Shown here: positions 4,933-6,373 of the stretch, piece by piece
Layout of the letters: each line of letters opens with the position of its first letter
How positions within the stretch are numbered: position 1 is the first letter of the stretch
NCBI GenBank assembly: GCA_021159805.1
Contig: JAGHDT010000025.1
Coordinates: forward strand, 1-6,373
Direction: 5' to 3'
Length of the DNA stretch: 6,373 nucleotides
From: Anaerolineae bacterium
GTDB lineage: Bacteria > Chloroflexota > Anaerolineae > B4-G1 > SLSP01
Position numbers and translations under genes: made by a program
The notes under the pieces: generated by a model
Database searches by the model: none
The model's input: the letters and a program-made list of their open reading frames with translations, nothing else
What the model was told of the DNA's origin: nothing

Positions 4933-6373
4933 CTAGCGCAGGATCACTGGCAGAAACACCTGTTCCACTTCGACAACAAACATCTCCTCCGCCGTCCAAT
5001 CGCTCTGATTCCCGGCGGCATCCTGTGCCTGAACCCGCCATACGTGTGGGCCCGGCCCCAGGCTTGGTGTGACGACATAGGATAGCGCGTCAGTCGATGC
5101 GAGGTTCCCAGCGATATCAAGATTGTAATGCACCGGCGATCCGTCGTCGTCCGGCACTGTCCACGACAGTGTCACGATGGGCCCCGTGACGGTGATGCCT
5201 CCGGTCGGCGTGAGGACGGTCGGCACGGTGGGCGCTACCCGGTCCAGCATGAAGCTCACCTCCGCTGGACTGGTTTCTTCCATTCCCGCAGCGATGGCCT
5301 TGGCCTGCAAGGCGTAGCTCCCATCTGTCATTGCCAACAGCGTGTAGGTCCAAGCTGCAATACCGTTAGCAGCGAACCAACTCTCGGTGGCACTCCAGCT
5401 TGAACCAGTCCAATAGAAGCCGTCCCAGCGCTGAAGCCGCAGTCTGACCTCTGTGAGGTCCATACCCGATGCGGTGCCTGTGAACGCAGGTGGCGTGGCA
5501 TATGCGTGACGATCTTCGGGCTCTGTGATTGTCGTTCTGATCAAGCAGGCATCCAGATAATCGAGCGCCTTCGCCATGAAGCCGGCGCGCTGATCGACCC
5601 GGAGGGTCTCAAATGGGAAGCCCACCACCAACAGACGGCGGCACCCAGATGCGTATTGGATCGCTGCCCCCTGGCCGGGATAGCTCCCCCCAACGTAGGT
5701 CAGTGCGATCTGCCCGCCGCCCAACGGGCTGAAGACGTCGGGATAGTCGACATCATACTCCCCCGGAGCATCGAAGAACAGATCCCCCAACCCGGAGAAG
5801 GCACCGTCTGCCACGGGGCGTACTGCATAGGTCGCTGCATCATCTGCCACATAATCGGTGTGCAGTGTGTCGTGCAGGAAATCCGGGGCTCCTCCCAGGT
5901 ACTCGAGTTCCCACCCGAACTCCGAGCCGCTGACCATCAATGCCCGGTCTTGGGCCAGGTAGGCGTCCACCAAGGCACGCTCAGTGCTGTTGAACGTCCC
6001 ATCGACCGAGGTGGTCTCCTCACCCAGAATCCAGTCGACCACATCATATGCACCCAGGGCGACGGAACCGGCTATGACCGCCTCGTTGCTCGCGCTATCC
6101 CACGCATAGTTTGCCGGCACTGCCTGGCCGTGGTGCGTCACGTAGTCATAGCTGTTCATCTGGTCCACCCACATCCGCAGATTCTCGTGCATGACTGGGT
6201 CATTCTCATAGACGAGGCCGAAGCCGTTCAGTTTGTCGAAAGCACTGACGATCAACAGTGCAGCGTCCCCCACCCTGGCGCCCAGCACCTCGGTCGGGAA
6301 GGATTCGCCCCCGGCATTGATGCCGGCGACCTTGACGTAGCGTGTTTCCCCGTCTGACATCCCGGTGAGTACC
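4933..6373 (-). CDS. Secreted multidomain protein with Fn3, amidotransferase-like and Ig-like modules, 5' end missing
   Basis: The frame is open through the window edge at 6373. The ATG at 6358-6360 falls inside an Fn3 strand pattern, so it is an internal Met and the N-terminus, signal peptide and any catalytic domain lie outside the window. Numbering from that Met, residues 1-30 (RYVKVAGINAGGESFPTEVL) finish an Fn3 domain. Residues 33-272 form an alpha/beta domain resembling the module found in proteins often labelled xanthan lyase or golvesin-like, with YDVVDWILGEE, ALMVSGSEFGWEL and LLVVGFPFETL segments suggestive of a class I amidotransferase-like fold. Residues 273-375 form an Ig-like module (FYWTGSSWSATESWFAANG, then DGSYALQAKA), and 376-465 a second Ig/Fn3-like module ending in WRVQAQDAAGNQSDW. 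The protein ends VFLPVILR. It is most likely extracellular or surface-bound. Substrate and activity are unknown. The stop is CTA at 4933-4935 on the plus strand. Confidence 0.85.
   Translation of the reverse strand, partial: VLTGMSDGETRYVKVAGINAGGESFPTEVLGARVGDAALLIVSAFDKLNGFGLVYENDPVMHENLRMWVDQMNSYDYVTHHGQAVPANYAWDSASNEAVIAGSVALGAYDVVDWILGEETTSVDGTFNSTERALVDAYLAQDRALMVSGSEFGWELEYLGGAPDFLHDTLHTDYVADDAATYAVRPVADGAFSGLGDLFFDAPGEYDVDYPDVFSPLGGGQIALTYVGGSYPGQGAAIQYASGCRRLLVVGFPFETLRVDQRAGFMAKALDYLDACLIRTTITEPEDRHAYATPPAFTGTASGMDLTEVRLRLQRWDGFYWTGSSWSATESWFAANGIAAWTYTLLAMTDGSYALQAKAIAAGMEETSPAEVSFMLDRVAPTVPTVLTPTGGITVTGPIVTLSWTVPDDDGSPVHYNLDIAGNLASTDALSYVVTPSLGPGPHVWRVQAQDAAGNQSDWTAEEMFVVEVEQVFLPVILR
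4936..4959 (-). other. C-terminal VFLPVILR motif, possible surface-sorting tail
   Basis: The last eight codons before the stop encode VFLPVILR, preceded by an acidic linker (VEVEQ). From memory, many exported multidomain proteins of Anaerolineae and related Chloroflexota end in a similar x-YLPLV-x-R tail. The motif has no LPXTG-type sortase signature and is too short to be a membrane anchor. That it is a sorting or secretion signal is an inference. Confidence 0.45.

Noticed and set aside
5506..6357. A long open frame of about 283 codons on the plus strand, antisense to the secreted-protein gene.
   Set aside because: Its translation is full of Cys, His and Ile patterns with no domain logic, while the minus-strand frame shows clear Fn3, Ig and alpha/beta module patterns. 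It is a shadow frame.
1..6373. CRISPR array, tRNA or rRNA genes, insertion sequences or attachment sites.
   Set aside because: No spaced direct repeats, cloverleaf sequence, transposase-like frame or flanking terminal inverted repeats were found.

Overview
The window looks like chromosomal DNA from a bacterium of the phylum Chloroflexota, most likely Anaerolineae or a related class. The GC content is fairly high (near 60% by eye). The secreted protein on the minus strand combines Ig/Fn3 modules with an ending of the 'FLPVILR' type, which I associate from memory with exported Anaerolineae proteins. The assignment is an inference. No RNA gene, mobile element or CRISPR array is visible.

Layout on the plus strand: (1) bases 1-234 hold the last 77 codons of a TolB/PD40-type beta-propeller protein. 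(2) Bases 235-373 are a promoter-bearing leader with a perfect TATAAT box and a possible 19-codon upstream ORF that overlaps the next start codon. (3) Bases 374-3833 hold three closely spaced genes, each with a clear Shine-Dalgarno sequence: rmd (GDP-4-keto-6-deoxymannose reductase type), gmd (GDP-mannose 4,6-dehydratase) and a phosphoglucomutase/phosphomannomutase. (4) A perfect 20-bp hairpin at 3855-3901 closes this operon. (5) Bases 4021-4923 hold a divergent AlkA-like (HhH-GPD) DNA glycosylase. On the minus strand, 4933-6373 holds the 3' two-thirds or less of a gene for a multi-domain secreted protein whose 5' end lies beyond the window. It converges on the glycosylase gene with only 9 bases between the two stop codons.

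The three sugar genes make a coherent route: mannose-6-phosphate to mannose-1-phosphate (mutase), then after guanylylation by an enzyme not seen here, GDP-mannose to GDP-4-keto-6-deoxymannose (Gmd) to GDP-D-rhamnose (Rmd). GDP-D-rhamnose normally feeds surface polysaccharide or glycoprotein synthesis. No glycosyltransferase or guanylyltransferase is present in the window.

Most of the window is ordinary. The points worth a second look are the possible leader peptide ahead of rmd, the shortened helix-hairpin-helix in the glycosylase, the C-terminal motif and the amidotransferase-like module of the secreted protein, and the long hairpin without a U-tract. I did not find convincing evidence of a new defence or mobile system.
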